Source: Fasciolopsis buskii (taxonomy: Eukaryota; Platyhelminthes; Trematoda; Plagiorchiida; Fasciolidae). Taken from it: DNA of 64,000 nt. The stretch is from positions 34,076 through 98,075 of the forward strand of contig LUCM01008249.1 in the NCBI GenBank assembly GCA_008360955.1. The letters run 5' to 3'. Position numbers and translations under genes: made by a program. The notes under the pieces are model-generated. The model worked only from the letters and a program-made list of their open reading frames with translations, was not told the DNA's origin and did no database searches. Below, piece by piece: positions 1 through 11,666 of this stretch. How positions within the stretch are numbered: position 1 is the first letter of the stretch; the number at the start of each line of letters is the position of its first letter.

Positions 1-106
1 GCGATTGCGGATTTCGTCTACCGACCATCTACCGGTGGACTAGGGATTCCACCCCTGATCTTTTAAAGACGAACGCTTAATCACTTAACCACCGCCAGTG
101 CCTCCA
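1..106 (-). repeat. tRNA-headed SINE remnant
   Basis: Read on the minus strand this begins GGCGGTGGTTAAGTGATTAAG, which looks like a tRNA 5' half with an A box, followed by GTGGAATCCC, a degenerate B box. The head matches the better-preserved SINE at 58720-58982 (GGCG.TGGT...GATTAAGCGT in both). The element runs off the left edge of the window, so its tail is not visible. An old SINE copy is the best reading; an intact tRNA gene is excluded because the arms do not pair. Confidence 0.5.
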
Positions 107-1974
107 GAGGGCTACACCTCTCCACGTGCATCGGCCGGCTCATCGACTCCCTGGTGCAAAAGCTTTCTTGCGCACACGCTCAAGCTTGGTGTGTAGGTTC
201 TGTTAACGCCGGACGTTTACTATTTGCTCCTGATGTTGTTCACGATTAGTTTGTGCCAAGACAACAGGAAGCAAACCAGCGGAGTCCGGTACCCAATACC
301 AGTCCCATCGATAGCTACTTCTCCAAGCACATCTAACATCAAAGCGTCCCTAGTCATTTTTAAATGCTGTTATCAGGCATATTCTTTTTCTTGCCTAATT
401 GGTTGTCCTTGATCAACATCTTTCAAACACCGGACTTCAAACCTCCGATCAGCGTTACCTCTCAATTGTTGTTTCAGTTTCTTATCCCCGACTTGTGCTA
501 CACACTTGTGCTTGAGATGTTCCAAAATAGAAGTCCTGTTGAGAATCACATTCATGACAGTCCGCGGTGAGTGGAGTATGGGATACCACTCCTTCCCACT
601 CGTCTTTCGCAGATTTTACGCATGTCAATTCTTCGGACGAAAATTATCTGCTCGATAATTCACTGATAATATAGCGAAAAATTTCAGTAGGTAAATTTCA
701 AATTGCGACAGACGGTCGATCTTGAAAGTCCGTAAAATTTCTCACATTACATTGATATTTTGCGTTATGCAAACATGCTACAAGCTCGATTATCAACAAC
801 ACAGTTAAAATAGACTTGAAGATTTAAGTGGTAATCCATATCCCCTGTTGATTTAGGAAAGCAATAAGCCATGTTCAAGAGAACCTGGGGGAATATCAAT
901 AATCAGTCAGTGACTACCTACAATTTTGAACACTAGTTTGGATCGAACATTCAGAAAGCATTCTCATGTACCGGTAATCGAATTAAGGGAATCTCATCCT
1001 TAAAATTGTCAGAAATCGGATCTCCAGATTCCGCAATTCACTTCGGTGTAGGCGACAGGTCGCTGTTGCTACCACAACCCGACCCATTGGAACCTTATGC
1101 GGTTCTATTTGCATCAAAATTGGAAATTTTACATTCATGCTGCCATGCAGTGTAATAATCACAACACCGGTTATTACAACAATGGCTTCCCATCTTGTTG
1201 AGTTCTGCCGCTGAGTAAACGTAACCGGAGAGCTCAAGTGAACCGACAAGCTTCGCCGCCGCTCACCACAATTGACAAAAGGTAGAGTCCTTGCTATTGC
1301 TAAATTGATAGACATTCATCTGTACAATCCTTTATTATGCGCCCAAAATTGTTAATCGAAACACTGAGAGGCTTCCATGACCCATCCACCTTTCTCAAAT
1401 ACCTCAGCGACCAGTTGACCAAACTAATTAAATTGCTTACACACGTCGTCGATTCATTTCTTGATCTGAATTACATATTTAAGCGGCGTTCTCTCACTTT
1501 AACATTTCACACCAACCAGTTCCACATACATACACACACATAAGTAAGAAAACAGGTCTAAACCATCTAGAGCGTAATTCGTCGTTCCCCAATTATTTAT
1601 CATGGGCCATTTAATCCTGCTTACCGTTGTGAATAAGGATACTTGAAAATCAGCTTGATGTTTGCATCATTCCCCCTCATCGGCTATTTCTGATTTACCC
1701 TATAGTGTCCGGAAAGTCCCAAACAACCGTGAATTTTAAACTACTCTCTGGAAGTAAATGAGTGTATGGTATTTGTAAGATTGTAGTCGTTGAGCTTGGC
1801 CCTTTAACTGGCAAGCGTTCCATCACCACCCGAGTTGACATCGTCAGCACATGTGCGCACTCGGTGGTCTCCCTCCGTATTTATAAGTATATCATTAGTC
1901 GTGACCCTTTACTTCGTCAATGAACTTGACGGATAGTTGCAACATCATGTGGTGAAGTTCAGCAAACCGTTCAG
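107..1974. other. No supported gene
   Basis: Stop codons are frequent in all frames. The longest open frame here (983-1315, minus, 110 codons) has no recognisable domain, no good splice borders and no poly(A) signal near it, so I read this stretch as intergenic or intronic DNA. Confidence 0.5.
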
Positions 1975-1975
1975 A

Positions 1976-2080
1976 GCCTGCCCGGTAGCGTAATGGTTAA
2001 GGCGTTTGACTCAAATTCGTTCTCCTCGGTTTCGCGTCCCAGTTGGATGCCTGTGGGTATGGAAACTTTAGTACCCCTCA
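1976..2080 (+). repeat. tRNA-headed SINE remnant
   Basis: The sequence GCCCGGTAGCGTAATGG followed by TTAAGGCGTTTGACTC resembles a tRNA D-arm/anticodon half with an A box, and GGTTTCGCGTCCC about 35 bases later is a degenerate B box. The same head (GCCTGCCCGGT ... TTTGACTCAAA) recurs at 59735-59830, which shows this is a dispersed family and not a single tRNA gene. Confidence 0.5.
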
Positions 2081-2084
2081 GTGA

Positions 2085-3555
2085 TCTACAAGTGAGGAAA
2101 TCGACGTCGTCTTACTCAATGTTCGTGCGAATCCTCCTATCTCTCTGCTTAGTTGTTAGCGCAGCAGCTTTTTATAAATACTTCTGCAAGACATACTTTG
2201 TGTTGCCTACGCTTTCATCATTTTAAATTTCACTACTGGTCTGCGTTGGAAGACTAAATGGAGTGGTTTGTTGAGTCACTCAAACGCGGGCAATTTTTTG
2301 GGACGATGTTATCGTTTCGGGTGAATCTGTCCTCCACCTTTATGGTGGAGTAAATCGAATAATCGTATAACCAATATAAGAACCAGTTGGTTATCCGATT
2401 TTTGAGGTGGTTAGCAATCCTTTTAAGGGTACTAAAAAGCCAACAGAATCCGGGAGCCGTCGAATGTTAACTTGGAGTCTGCGAAGGTACCGCAGGACTT
2501 CACTGCGTCAAGAACTTCATCACGTACTGCGTAACCCGTTTGAATGACCCTCTTCAGTTTATGATACACACTAGCAGTTACACAGAGCGAAGAACGATGT
2601 TAGCTCTTAAGGTGCTTGCTAAGAATAGACATTACCCAGCAACTAAGTGGTCATTTGAAATGTGATGCCCTAATGGCTCACCAGCCTAACTAGCTTGTTC
2701 AGCCTCCCTTCATCGACTTCTCTCTCAGATAGACAATATGTCCCGAACAACCAGAATGCATCATTGTTTCAACCCTCCCCATCAATTACTCCCTTGTCCG
2801 TCGGTTTCTCGTTCGCATCCCTCGAAGCACAGTTCAGTCCAACTCATTTCTCTGGCCAAGTGAAAATCGAAGTCGTGTCTGAAACCCGACCAAATCTTAA
2901 GTCAGTCAGATTTCTCAGTTTCAACTTGGCCTGGTTGAGTTTGCAGACGATGATGCAACCCTGACTGAGCCTTGGATTTCATTGTCTAGTCTGTGTGCGA
3001 CAGTCAAGTAAAGTCAGCGTCGGTGCATATTTATGTTGGGATCGGAGATTAAGAATTTTCTACTATTCTAGATTTAGATCGTATCCTTTCTCTTGGTGCA
3101 CCCTGTATATGCATGTTCGGGGGAACATCTCGAAGCCTGCTTCGCGATGACTAGAAACGGTATTGAAACCAATTTCTGTAATACAGGAGAATAGACTTGA
3201 CAACGGAACTGATCAAAGAACGTGCGAAAGCGAATCGGACAAATGTCTGAGCAGCGACGGTCAAATTGATTAAGCGTCTCTCATTTCACAAAAGTCAGGT
3301 TAATATCCGAAATCCGCTGACCACGTTCATGGTAGACGGTAGTTCGTTATTTTCCAGCTCGTTACCATACCTGACTTATCGGGGCCTTATGCAATTCTAT
3401 CCCCCTTCAAATCTCGAGGTCGTAGTCGCCCCTAGCGAATGTGTCATATTCCCTGCCTCAAGCATGAGATGAAAAAGAATCTTTCGTTACTGATGACAGG
3501 AAAACTCGATAATTAGATCTAAATACACCATTTGACAAACTTCACTTCCACAAAG
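2085..3555. other. No supported gene
   Basis: Nothing recognisable. Open frames at 2695-2964 and 3266-3472 (plus) lack acceptor/donor pairs in phase and any family signature. SPFH-domain exons of the STOML1-like gene would be expected somewhere to the left of 4513, but I could not see them here. Confidence 0.45.
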
Positions 3556-3558
3556 AAT

Positions 3559-3564
3559 TTTATT
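3559..3564 (-). promoter_or_regulatory. Candidate poly(A) signal AATAAA
   Basis: TTTATT on the plus strand is AATAAA on the minus strand, about 50 bases downstream of the stop of the minus-strand frame ending at 3616. The spacing suits a short 3' UTR. On its own the hexamer is weak evidence in AT-rich DNA. Confidence 0.35.
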
Positions 3565-3615
3565 TTGACACTTTAAAGGAATAGTAGCGGTCATTGAGTA
3601 GGTAAAAATGAATGG

Positions 3616-3797
3616 TTAATCGGTTTCATCAGTCTTCCCGAACGCGGTGTTTGACGGTTGCATCAAGCTTTCGTCTCCAATTCTCCCATTATCAACACCG
3701 TAAAGTACATTACTTTCAGGATTGAGATGGAAGGCTGTCAAATATAAGTGTTGTCTGATATTGGGAGGATAATAACCGCGACCTTCGACTTGAAATG
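3616..3797 (-). CDS. Possible last exon of an unrecognised minus-strand gene
   Basis: About 60 codons are open on the minus strand and end in TAA at 3616, with AATAAA some 50 bases further on. The encoded peptide is mixed polar/hydrophobic (contains GYYPPNIRQHLYLTAFHL and ends FGKTDETD) and does not look like low-complexity or antisense sequence, but I recognise no family. A possible acceptor (ATCGTAG) sits just upstream and lacks a good pyrimidine tract. It may join the Cys-rich frame 3798-4031, which is in another phase, so an intron or a frameshift would be needed. Evidence is thin: openness plus a poly(A) hexamer. Confidence 0.3.
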
Positions 3798-4031
3798 CTA
3801 CGATGTTATGCAACCCTTATTGTCCATTTGCGCGCCCATTTTCTCCAGCGGTCGTAATCCAACCACTTTCTGTTTTGTACAGGTTTCTTGAACAATTTGT
3901 ACATTGGTCGTGATGGGATCACATACCTCAGTCTCATCACATCTTTTGATGCACCCTCGTGCCTCACACTGTTGCATGTTGCTGTAGTAGTTGGCCGGGA
4001 TTATGCTACGAATTAATACAGTGGTCATCAT
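3798..4031 (-). CDS. Cysteine-containing open frame, unrecognised
   Basis: A 77-codon minus-strand frame with six Cys in its C-terminal two thirds (for example QQCEARGCIKRCDETEVC), a spacing that could suit a small disulfide-rich extracellular domain. It overlaps the start of the frame 3616-3797 in a different phase. No signal peptide or named Cys-knot pattern is evident. It may be an internal exon of the same gene or chance. Confidence 0.22.
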   Translation of the reverse strand: MMTTVLIRSIIPANYYSNMQQCEARGCIKRCDETEVCDPITTNVQIVQETCTKQKVVGLRPLEKMGAQMDNKGCITS

Positions 4032-4512
4032 TCATTCGTCTACGGAATCACTTCACTGGTGTCAGTAAAACTAATACTCGACCGTTGATCGCATACTGCT
4101 TCCATTCACGCCTCGATTGATCTTGCGATAAACTCCGAAGATCATATAACATCTTCACTTGTTTGCTTTCACAATTTCCTTTATATGGTTCGCGCATACC
4201 TTTAATGATATTCGCCAGCAACTTATTAGTGGTAGCCTGCAGTTACACTGATATCTTGAACAGTCATTGTAATCGTGCTTTGTAGAGAAATATTATCCAT
4301 TTTCTTTGAGGCGTATGTATGTGTAATCTTATGGTCTCTTGTTTCGACATGAAATAACCATTTCCATATTCGGAAACCGGATAGCCAATGAAGTGCTTGT
4401 ATGTTTCCTCCACGAATTTGGCAAATCGAGTGGGGTTCCGTGTAAATTTGACATGCCTTTATCGGAATTTCATCGTGTTATTTGCTCTTCCTCCTCATTT
4501 TGTCTTTCGTAG

Positions 4513-5069
4513 TGCTGCAATGACTCTTACGCGGGCGCCCCCATCGCCAGAGACTCTAAAACGCTCGAAACTGTCCACTGTTCAAAAGCAGCTGCAGAGT
4601 CTCTCGTCATTATTCTTCCCTGGTCAAAATCGTTCTAGTGCGCCAAAGCCTGACATTCATTCAAAGTCAGATAAGTCGCCTACTGAGGAAAACGAATCGG
4701 TCGCACCTGTTGCACCCAGTTCTGTAAATCCAGATGTGAAAGGTAGATCCCAGTCCATAGACGTTCTTCATTCCACAACTGGGTTTCCCTCAGGAAACAC
4801 AAATGCAGACGGGGAAGAATCCGTTTCTCGCTCTCGACTCCTGTCTCTTCGAGTAACGGACGCTTCAGCTACACGCGCCATTCTCTGTTCACAGGTTATC
4901 GCTAGGGCTCAGCCATACCTGAGTAACGATCTGGTTTGTCGAGCACTTGATCGAGCCACACTCCAGTTGGTGATCGGTTCTGACCGGATCGGGGAGCCTC
5001 TGCCAAGCCTCAAGGAGACAACTGCCGACGAGGCGCATTACAGCGTACTATATTTAGACGCAAAATCCG
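4513..5069 (+). CDS. STOML1: Stomatin-like protein 1, internal exon (linker and start of SCP2 domain)
   Basis: STOML1/UNC-24 proteins are membrane-associated proteins with an SPFH (stomatin) domain followed by a C-terminal SCP2 sterol-carrier domain; the vertebrate protein acts in late endosomes and binds sterol. This exon starts after a pyrimidine-rich acceptor (TCTTTCGTAG) and ends at the donor CCG|GTATGT. Its 185 codons hold a short helix-prone segment (STVQKQLQSLSSLF), a long Ser/Pro/Asn-rich linker, then AQPYLSNDLV, which lines up with the QPxLSxxLV motif that opens the SCP2 domain in STOML1, and ends YSVLYLDAKS, the first SCP2 strand. One base of a split codon is left for the next exon, and it joins exactly to 10119. 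The SPFH exons should lie upstream and were not found; an HSDL2-type SCP2 protein is the main alternative, but no dehydrogenase sequence is present. Confidence 0.72.
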
Positions 5070-7623
5070 GTATGTTCTTCATGATTCCATAAATTATCAC
5101 ATATCTCCATTCACTCTGCATGTTGCCGTTTGTTTCTACCGAAATTTTCTACCAGATTTTCCTACGAAGTTTAGAAATGTGACTGTTTCCTTCATCCATT
5201 CGTTCAGTTCGATTTGGATTGAAGACAGTAAATGAATGATGACCCCCGTAATCTTCGTCATTCCTGCTTAGTCATCCGCCTTTCTGCAACTGAATTCTTG
5301 AACAGAATAATCCGGCTTTGTGAATGTCTCATCACAATTGTCCGTGCCTAGCGATGGACAGAAAAATCATCGCATATAACGATCCTGTTATCTAACCAAC
5401 GTATAGTCCACGAAACTATAATAGCGAAATCTCGCTTTTTTCTCGATAGCTGAAGCACCGAGTGATTTAACTCATTGAAAGCACACCGAATTGTCGATCG
5501 CGATTTTATTCAATCCGGAACTGCTCGGTCGGTGCTGGTTAATATGGTTTGGACAGTGACGTTAAATCACTGTTGTTAGACCCGCCGCAAAGATTTTCAC
5601 TTTTCTTTTGATTGGCTCGCTCTTTCACTTATGTTGAGGTTTGTTTTCATCCTGTGATTTTGACATTTGGTCGTTTAGCTCGCTTATGTGCACAGTCTCG
5701 AGTATTCTGTTTTGAACATTAGAACTTCGCATTTAGACACCCTGAATGGAAGTTTGCGCACCATACTTGAATGCGACTTAAACTTCTGACTACAACGCAC
5801 GTCGCCGCACCAATCGCACAATCTTTTTTTAAAAATGAGCAGCGCGAATCGATTAATTTCGAAAATGTGCCTGATAAACCGAGTTTTGTCAGACAACGCG
5901 TGGTGAAGTTGACACAAGATTTTACTCGGTACATTGTTCTTTCTCGCACAAATATAGTCTTGATGGTTTTGGAATCCTAAATTTTATCTGATGATCAGAC
6001 CGCGACAGCGCGATATTCGGCTTGTTGCGCTTCACCTAAAATTACTCCGAGATCGGTTTGACTCCGAAGAACGATGCCCGGATCGAATGCTGCTTAGATA
6101 AATACTGGCCCTAGTCGAGAACCATGACAAAACTTATTCTGATTTTTGATTGGCCTCACAATTTCTGTTCATTATCGCTGAACTAGTTCACAAAATGTCT
6201 TACGGCAACGAAGTGATATGGAATTCCGCTACCATTTCCAGCTGTGAAAGCAGGTCTATTCTTTTTTCGGGCTTGTTCATTTAGCCTTGTCCTCAATTTG
6301 GATCCGTTCTGTCATTATTTAGCAGGGCTTGTTACCTTGGCCTTGAAACTTTATACGTCCTCGTGAGGTGAAACATCCCCTACAGGCTTTGCCAACCCAT
6401 ATGTAGCTGAATTAATTTTCTGGTTAGTGTTCATGTTTCTGATGATTCTCCTCATCGCAATTCATGCTTACATGTCATTGTAGTAAATCCGCTGTGTACA
6501 TGGTCACAGGGGTCCGAGTCAACTGCTCGTTAGAAACTGCAGATTCCAGTCAGTCAATTATGATGCTGTTCTGCCTGACGTTAAGCTCCGTTATTACATC
6601 GTTCATCGCCTCTGATTGTCCGACCTCCTGTCCTACTGGGTTCAACCGGAAAATCGGGTTAAACTACTAAAGATCACCTCAGCTCTCTCCATTTTCGAGT
6701 CACGATCTGATCGCTATATTGTCTTCCTTAGCGTCGATGTTGTATCCGGCATATTTATATTTTGCGGTAGCAGATTTATTGTGAATTTCTAAAATATTCG
6801 TTATGCAATGTCAACATCCAGACTACTCCAGACTATCAAGTTACTGGACCATCATGGCAAACGGATCTGAAGCCTGTATCGGTGAACTTGGTCGGATTGT
6901 ATTGTATTGTATAGACTTTTGCGTGCGAAAAATAATGTCGCATTTCAGTCAAAAAACGTGAGGGTGAAAGTTGAAATAGGAAACAAAAATGAATTTACAT
7001 TCATCATCTTGTAAAAAACGTGGAGAAAATTCATCGAGGAATAATCATAGTACATTATGATAGGTTGCTGAGGAATTCGGCTAAGACACGGTCACGGTTT
7101 GTCAAAGTGCTTTCTAAATATGGGACAGTGGAGTTTCTATAGGTATTGATTCTAGAGGGCATGGAAAAAAGTGGATCTTGTAGAGATATGAGAGTGGCAG
7201 TTTGAAAGATCGTTGTACAGAGGATGCATAGGATGTGAAAGAATTTTATGAGCGAATTTCTCACATGCAGATAAGTGTTGATCACAGATTTAGGTACAAT
7301 TCAGTTAGTGGAACGAAGAATGTGACTAATAATTGATACCTCCCAGCGGATAATTTTAAAGGCTTTTCTAAGTAAACTTGGAAAAATAACAGGAGAACAG
7401 TAAAGAAGGATTGGAAAAACACACTGGTATACAAATCGGGGGATGGTGCTTTGCTTTACCTTGTAGTGTCAAAACTTCCTGATTTGAAATGACAACCGTC
7501 GGTATCAATGTGAGTAGTCCATTTTAGACCTTTATCAGTAGTAACTCCTAGATATTTCACAGAATCAACCCTGGTAAGTCTTTTTGAGATGTTGAAAGAC
7601 GTTTCAGATGGGTAGGCTGATCG

Positions 7624-7642
7624 AGAGAGAGAGAGAGAGAGA
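7624..7642. repeat. (GA)n microsatellite
   Basis: About nine GA units inside the CR1-like LINE. Confidence 0.9.
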
Positions 7643-7876
7643 AAACAGACATTCGAAACCTTTAGATGTGTTGAGATTTAAACCGACTCGTGCAGAGAAA
7701 TCGTGAACAGAAGATAGGTTGTTAGAAAAATTTTAGAAGTCGTCGTTATTCTAAACGGCTTGAGAGAGGGCAACATCATCAGCATACTTAAACAGATGAC
7801 ACGGTGATCTAGTTGGTAAGTCCTTGATGTAAGTAGAGAAAAGAAACGGTGAAAGAACAGCATCCTGAAGCACTCA

Positions 7877-9040
7877 TTAGTTGTTACTCAGTGGCTTTGA
7901 AGTCTTACCGTCCATCCGTGTGCACTGGGTTCGGTTAGTAAAGTAATCAGATAGCCATGCTAATAAAGGCCTAGGAAAACCAAGTGTTTCCAGTTTGTGA
8001 AGTAGAAGAGACCGTGCGACCAAATCAAATGCCGACGAATAGTCTAGAAAGGTAAAACGCACAGACTTTATCAGTGCGTTTAAGGACTTACAAATGTGGT
8101 GAATGAGGGAGGCCGCAGCGTCCAAAGTGGACCTCCTAGATTTACAGGCAAACTGAAAAGTGTCGTCAGGAGGATGTGTAGAAGAACGCAGGCGCTTAGA
8201 TACAACACGCTCCATCAGACTAAAACCAGATTTTAAGGCGATGAGGCGAAAGCGTTTTGCCAAAGCAGTAGAAGTGCTAGATTTTGGGATGGGAATAATA
8301 ATGATGGGTCTCCTACAGTCAGGGACGGAAGACGAGATTAGTGATGAGTTAATTAGAGAAGTAAATGCATCGGTCAGAACCACAGCACCATACTTTAAAA
8401 TAGCTGAAGACAGACTGTCAGGAGGAACTCCTGTGGTAACCTTAGTGGTGCGCAGAAGGTCGAGCACCTCTCTAGGAAAACATTTAAATGTCGTATCATC
8501 GTCCTGACCAAATATGACCGGAGTATAAGTGGGAGGATAGATGAGAGCACGATTAATGCTGTCGACATCTGCAGAAGTTTTCGTATGCTTCTTCTTCTCA
8601 CACAGCCGAATGCCTTGCCATAGGAATCGATTGTTCTCACTAGTCAAGAGTTGGCTGGCATATGTAATGTCGATGCGTTGGATTTCCGTTTTTATTAGGT
8701 TGGAAATATGCCGCACGCTTGAGTTATTAGAGGACTTGTAGAAGTGCTCCTCGCGTCTTCTTAGAGCTTTCAGTTTCTGTGTGGAGATAAGGTCATTTGA
8801 GACGAATATTGTTCCTGATAGGCAGCAAATATCAAAGATTGCATTGGCCATCTCTGTGAAAAGTTTGACATTGTCATTGAGCAGGGGTTCAAAAGAGCAA
8901 CAAGTAGATGCAAGTGAATGGAATTTTTGAAGAATAAGGTTGTTGTGTGAAAAGTTACGGAAGCAAACTTGGATTTGATTTGTTCGCCTGAAGGAATGGA
9001 AAGCTGACCTAGAGTATATCGTGGGCCTTAACAGAAGCAA
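7877..9040 (-). pseudogene. CR1-like LINE: connector and N-terminal reverse transcriptase part
   Basis: The longest open frame of the window (387 codons). Residues 1-180 correspond to the EN-RT connector, rich in charged residues and Asn. From about residue 235 there is reverse-transcriptase palm sequence: PIIIIPIPKSS, SLMERVVSKRL, FACKSRRSTLDA (fingers), then FLDYSSAFD with the first catalytic Asp, and LLAWLSDYFTNRTQ. It stops at 7877, immediately before the position of the VLQ.AVLSP motif, which continues in another frame together with the YADD box (about 7783-7772). LINE proteins of this kind nick and prime on host DNA with their endonuclease and copy their own RNA; this copy is dead. Confidence 0.75.
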
Positions 9041-9075
9041 ACAATAATCGCTACCTGAAATAGGAGCACGCAGTT

Positions 9076-9642
9076 TCAGGGGTGGTTGGTAGTAACTCCA
9101 TCTAAAATGGAGTCGCCTCTGGTGGGAGAAACGCAGAAGTCAGTCAAATCAAACAGCGTCAGTGGTAGGGTAGATGCATGGTTGAAATCACCTACGATGA
9201 CATGCAGATTATTTTCAAGAAGAGAGGCAATAAATACTAGAAAAGAATCGAAAAGAGATGCGGTATTTTGTTGCGAGCTAAAGGGGGTAATGTATAAATT
9301 GGTTATGATAGTGCTGGTATGACGAGGAAACCTAGGAAGACACTGAGTCACAAGACAGTCAATTCCGTTTAGCAAGTATGTATATATAACTCCGGGCTTG
9401 CCGGACCAGAAGGAGTTTAGTTATGTTGCCACACTGCCCCCAGTTTTCTTGTCCGAAAATCCGTCCTGCCGATGGAGTCTGAAGCTGTCTATTGACACAG
9501 CGATATCCGACTTCAGCCACAATTCTTGTATGGAAATGACACAAGTGTGAACATGAATCGGTGATTGAAGTGCGAGGGACAGATCTGACATTTTCGTAAA
9601 CAGGGAGCATTCGTTGGTACTAAACAATGCCGGAATGGGCAT
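9076..9642 (-). pseudogene. CR1-like LINE: endonuclease domain, broken in two frames
   Basis: Minus-strand frames 9642-9421 and 9375-9076 together carry APE-type endonuclease signatures: the N-terminal CVISIQELWLKSDIA block, holding the metal-binding Glu, and VIVGDFNHAS, holding the Asp/Asn pair. They are separated by a stop and a frame change around 9420-9375. The usual C-terminal SDH motif appears as SGSDYCLL near 9050 with the His replaced. Family assignment rests on these motifs and on the reverse transcriptase that follows. Confidence 0.7.
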
Positions 9643-10118
9643 CTTGGCCGGGAGAGGGCTGGCTGCCAGTCAGCATGAGTGCCTCTTTTAGATGGATGAG
9701 AACTTTGAGATGCAGTGATGCATGATCACAGTCCATGTTGAGAAACGATACGATTTTTAAACAACAATTCCGAGAGATTGTAGCGGCGGATGGAGACCAT
9801 AATCGGACCAAATATCCGACAGGAAAACAACGAAATAAGGATGATACAGAATTGTAGCGCAGCCAGTCAAAGGGCGCACAAAGCATTTTTTACATGCTCC
9901 GATCGTCAGTTCAGTGAAAGAGGCGTGTTGCATTGTCAAAATGGCTCACAAGTGGGTATTTTCCATCGACAGTTGTTTTTGCAATGTTTTCTGATTGTGA
10001 CATAAATACTTTGACTCTTTCTTCTGCTTAACAGATTTCACGGATTGCCTATGCATCCCCGGAGATCCCTCATTCAAACCAATGTCTTTTTTCTTCTTCC
10101 CCCCTGCCTACACCACAG

Positions 10119-10306
10119 GACGTGCCACAGTGGGTGTTCTGTCCGATCCCGACGTAACAGTCTTTGTGAACACCACAGACTTGTCCGAAGTCCTCATCGG
10201 ACAGTTGGATCTGATGAAAGCCGTAACCAGTGGGCAAGTGAAGGTCCAAGGCAACACTAAGGCCCTAGACAAACTTCGGCATCTACTGTTTCTACGTGCT
10301 GTTTGA
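10119..10306 (+). CDS. STOML1: Stomatin-like protein 1, last exon (SCP2 domain)
   Basis: Begins after CACCACAG with the two bases that complete the Gly codon split at 5069, then runs 61 codons to TGA. The sequence GRATVGVLSDPDVTVFVNTT followed by DLSEVLIGQLDLMKAVTSG and QVKVQGNTKALDKLRHLL is the classic end of an SCP2 fold: a glycine turn, the DV.V strand, a helix ending near G.L..M.A..SG, the K.QG strand and the C-terminal helix. In STOML1 the protein ends a few residues after this helix, as here (LFLRAV). SCP2 domains bind sterols and other lipids in a hydrophobic tunnel. The phase match over a 5 kb intron is strong support that both exons belong to one gene. Confidence 0.75.
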
Positions 10307-10718
10307 TGTCCGCACAACCAGTTGACTCGCATTTGTGTTTGCATTTAAATCTCATCGTGGCTTCGTAATCATGATCTCAATCGATTTGAATTCCTTTCCT
10401 TATCTTTCATCTCCCCGCACCCCGTTCACCATTGTGCAATATAAAATTAACTAATTATTGTTATTTGGTATTCACCATCAAACCATGCATTTTTTGCTTT
10501 CGGTTCAGCATACTTATCATAACTGAATTTCTTCCTTACTTGTCTGTCTGTCTCTTGTTTTGACTTAGTTGTTTCAGGACGCTTTCGCCTAAATGATGCG
10601 TTTCTAGTTGCTGTCCTTCTTTTTAGTGTCCCCAAGGGACCTCTTGGTTTTGCGGATTACTCGCTTTTTGTGCTATCCGACATGTTGCGCGTGGTCCTCT
10701 TGCAATATGTCCGGGGTG

Positions 10719-10724
10719 AATAAA
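10719..10724 (+). promoter_or_regulatory. Candidate poly(A) signal of the STOML1-like gene
   Basis: AATAAA about 410 bases after the TGA at 10306. It is the first canonical hexamer I see downstream, so the 3' UTR would be about 0.43 kb. The short minus-strand frame 10447-10635 inside this UTR is Lys/Arg-rich and has no support as a gene. Confidence 0.4.
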
Positions 10725-11574
10725 GGCTTGACTAACTAAGGGCAAAGTCTAATGAAGCCATATATTCTCGGAAAGTCTAGCGTTTTATCTCTAATCACCA
10801 TGGGGATATTAAACCCTTGATAAGCATAATCACGATGACGATCGTGTCTTGTGCGATCCACAAAGACGAATGAACTACTCGTACCTCTCAACTTGTAGCT
10901 GTTTGTCTTCCATCACTTTAGATTTCATTTTTCAGATTTCAGCCCTTCTGAGCTTTTCTCCAGTGTGCACCAACAGCAACTCTTCATAGAATGTGACACT
11001 TTCCCGTAATCACAGGTACTCTGATGTGATCAACCAGGGGATCGTTGATAATCGACTAATAAGGCTTACTTCGAGTGGTTGTTGCATTACGTAATGTTAT
11101 TTATTTCGCAGCTGATATGATCGAAATGGGTATCCCTACAAGACGGATAACAATAGTATGTGCTTCTGAGGGAATTTGCCCTTTCATCTTCATATGCGAT
11201 TTTATTTACGAAAAAATCTCATTTCCTTTGCCTGACTGACTTCGTACTATACCTTCCTTGAACACACCTCAGATCGTCCGGTCCACGTCACATTCGAGAA
11301 GCACCAGACTGGAGTATTACTGGCGTCATCTACCCAAACCTAACTTGGCACTTCTGATCACCTCGGACGGAAGCTGCGTAACACAGTGGTACCACTTGCC
11401 TATCAAGTGAAAAGTCCCGGTTCACCACTGATCGGGTTAGATGAGGGCGAAATTCCAGGCTGGTGTTTCTCATGTTTAAGGTTGATCGGTACATCTGATG
11501 TTTTTGTGTTCGAAAAGTAGTCAGTCAATCCAAGTTACAATCACCCTCGTACCTTTTGCAATTAACTGTAAGAT
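10725..11574. other. No supported gene
   Basis: No open frame over 60 codons, no recognised repeat. Confidence 0.5.
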
Positions 11575-11666
11575 TTACATAATGCCACAGCGCTGACAAA
11601 GTCACCTCCGTTGGCGATGAGACGTTTTCAGTCAAATTGCCCAGATCAGTGAACAAACCAATGCCA

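Larger units (their letters stand above)
7050..9940 (-). mobile_element. Degenerate CR1-like non-LTR retrotransposon (LINE), antisense in the STOML1 intron
   Basis: On the minus strand, from high to low coordinates, pieces of a LINE polyprotein follow each other in the right order: an apurinic-type endonuclease (9640-9080; motifs CVISIQE.WL and VIVGDFN), a linker, reverse transcriptase (9040-7740; FLDYSSAFD and then FKYADDVALS, the catalytic box), and the downstream KYLGVTTDKGLKW motif near 7540, with a C-terminal piece at 7285-7055. This order and the motifs fit the CR1/Jockey superfamily. Stops and frameshifts between 9080/9040 and near 7875 mean it cannot make the whole protein. A (GA)n run interrupts it at 7624. 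The 5' boundary is approximate (about 9940). Confidence 0.8.
5070..10118 (+). other. STOML1 intron, 5.05 kb, GT...AG
   Basis: Donor GTATGT at 5070 and acceptor CACCACAG ending at 10118, with a CT-rich tract (TTTTTTCTTCTTCCCCCCTGCC) before it. The intron is phase 1. Roughly 2.9 kb of it is an antisense CR1-like LINE (7050-9940). The remainder (5070-7050) shows short open frames on both strands (5684-5980) but nothing recognisable. Confidence 0.65.

Noticed and set aside
1993..2226. N-terminal exon of STOML1 (short PLSDLQ motif followed by a hydrophobic helix, as in vertebrate STOML1).
   Set aside because: It begins inside a tRNA-SINE head, and no donor site follows the hydrophobic segment before the stop.
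8160..8507. Plus-strand open frame of 115 codons.
   Set aside because: It is the exact antisense of the CR1-like reverse transcriptase frame.
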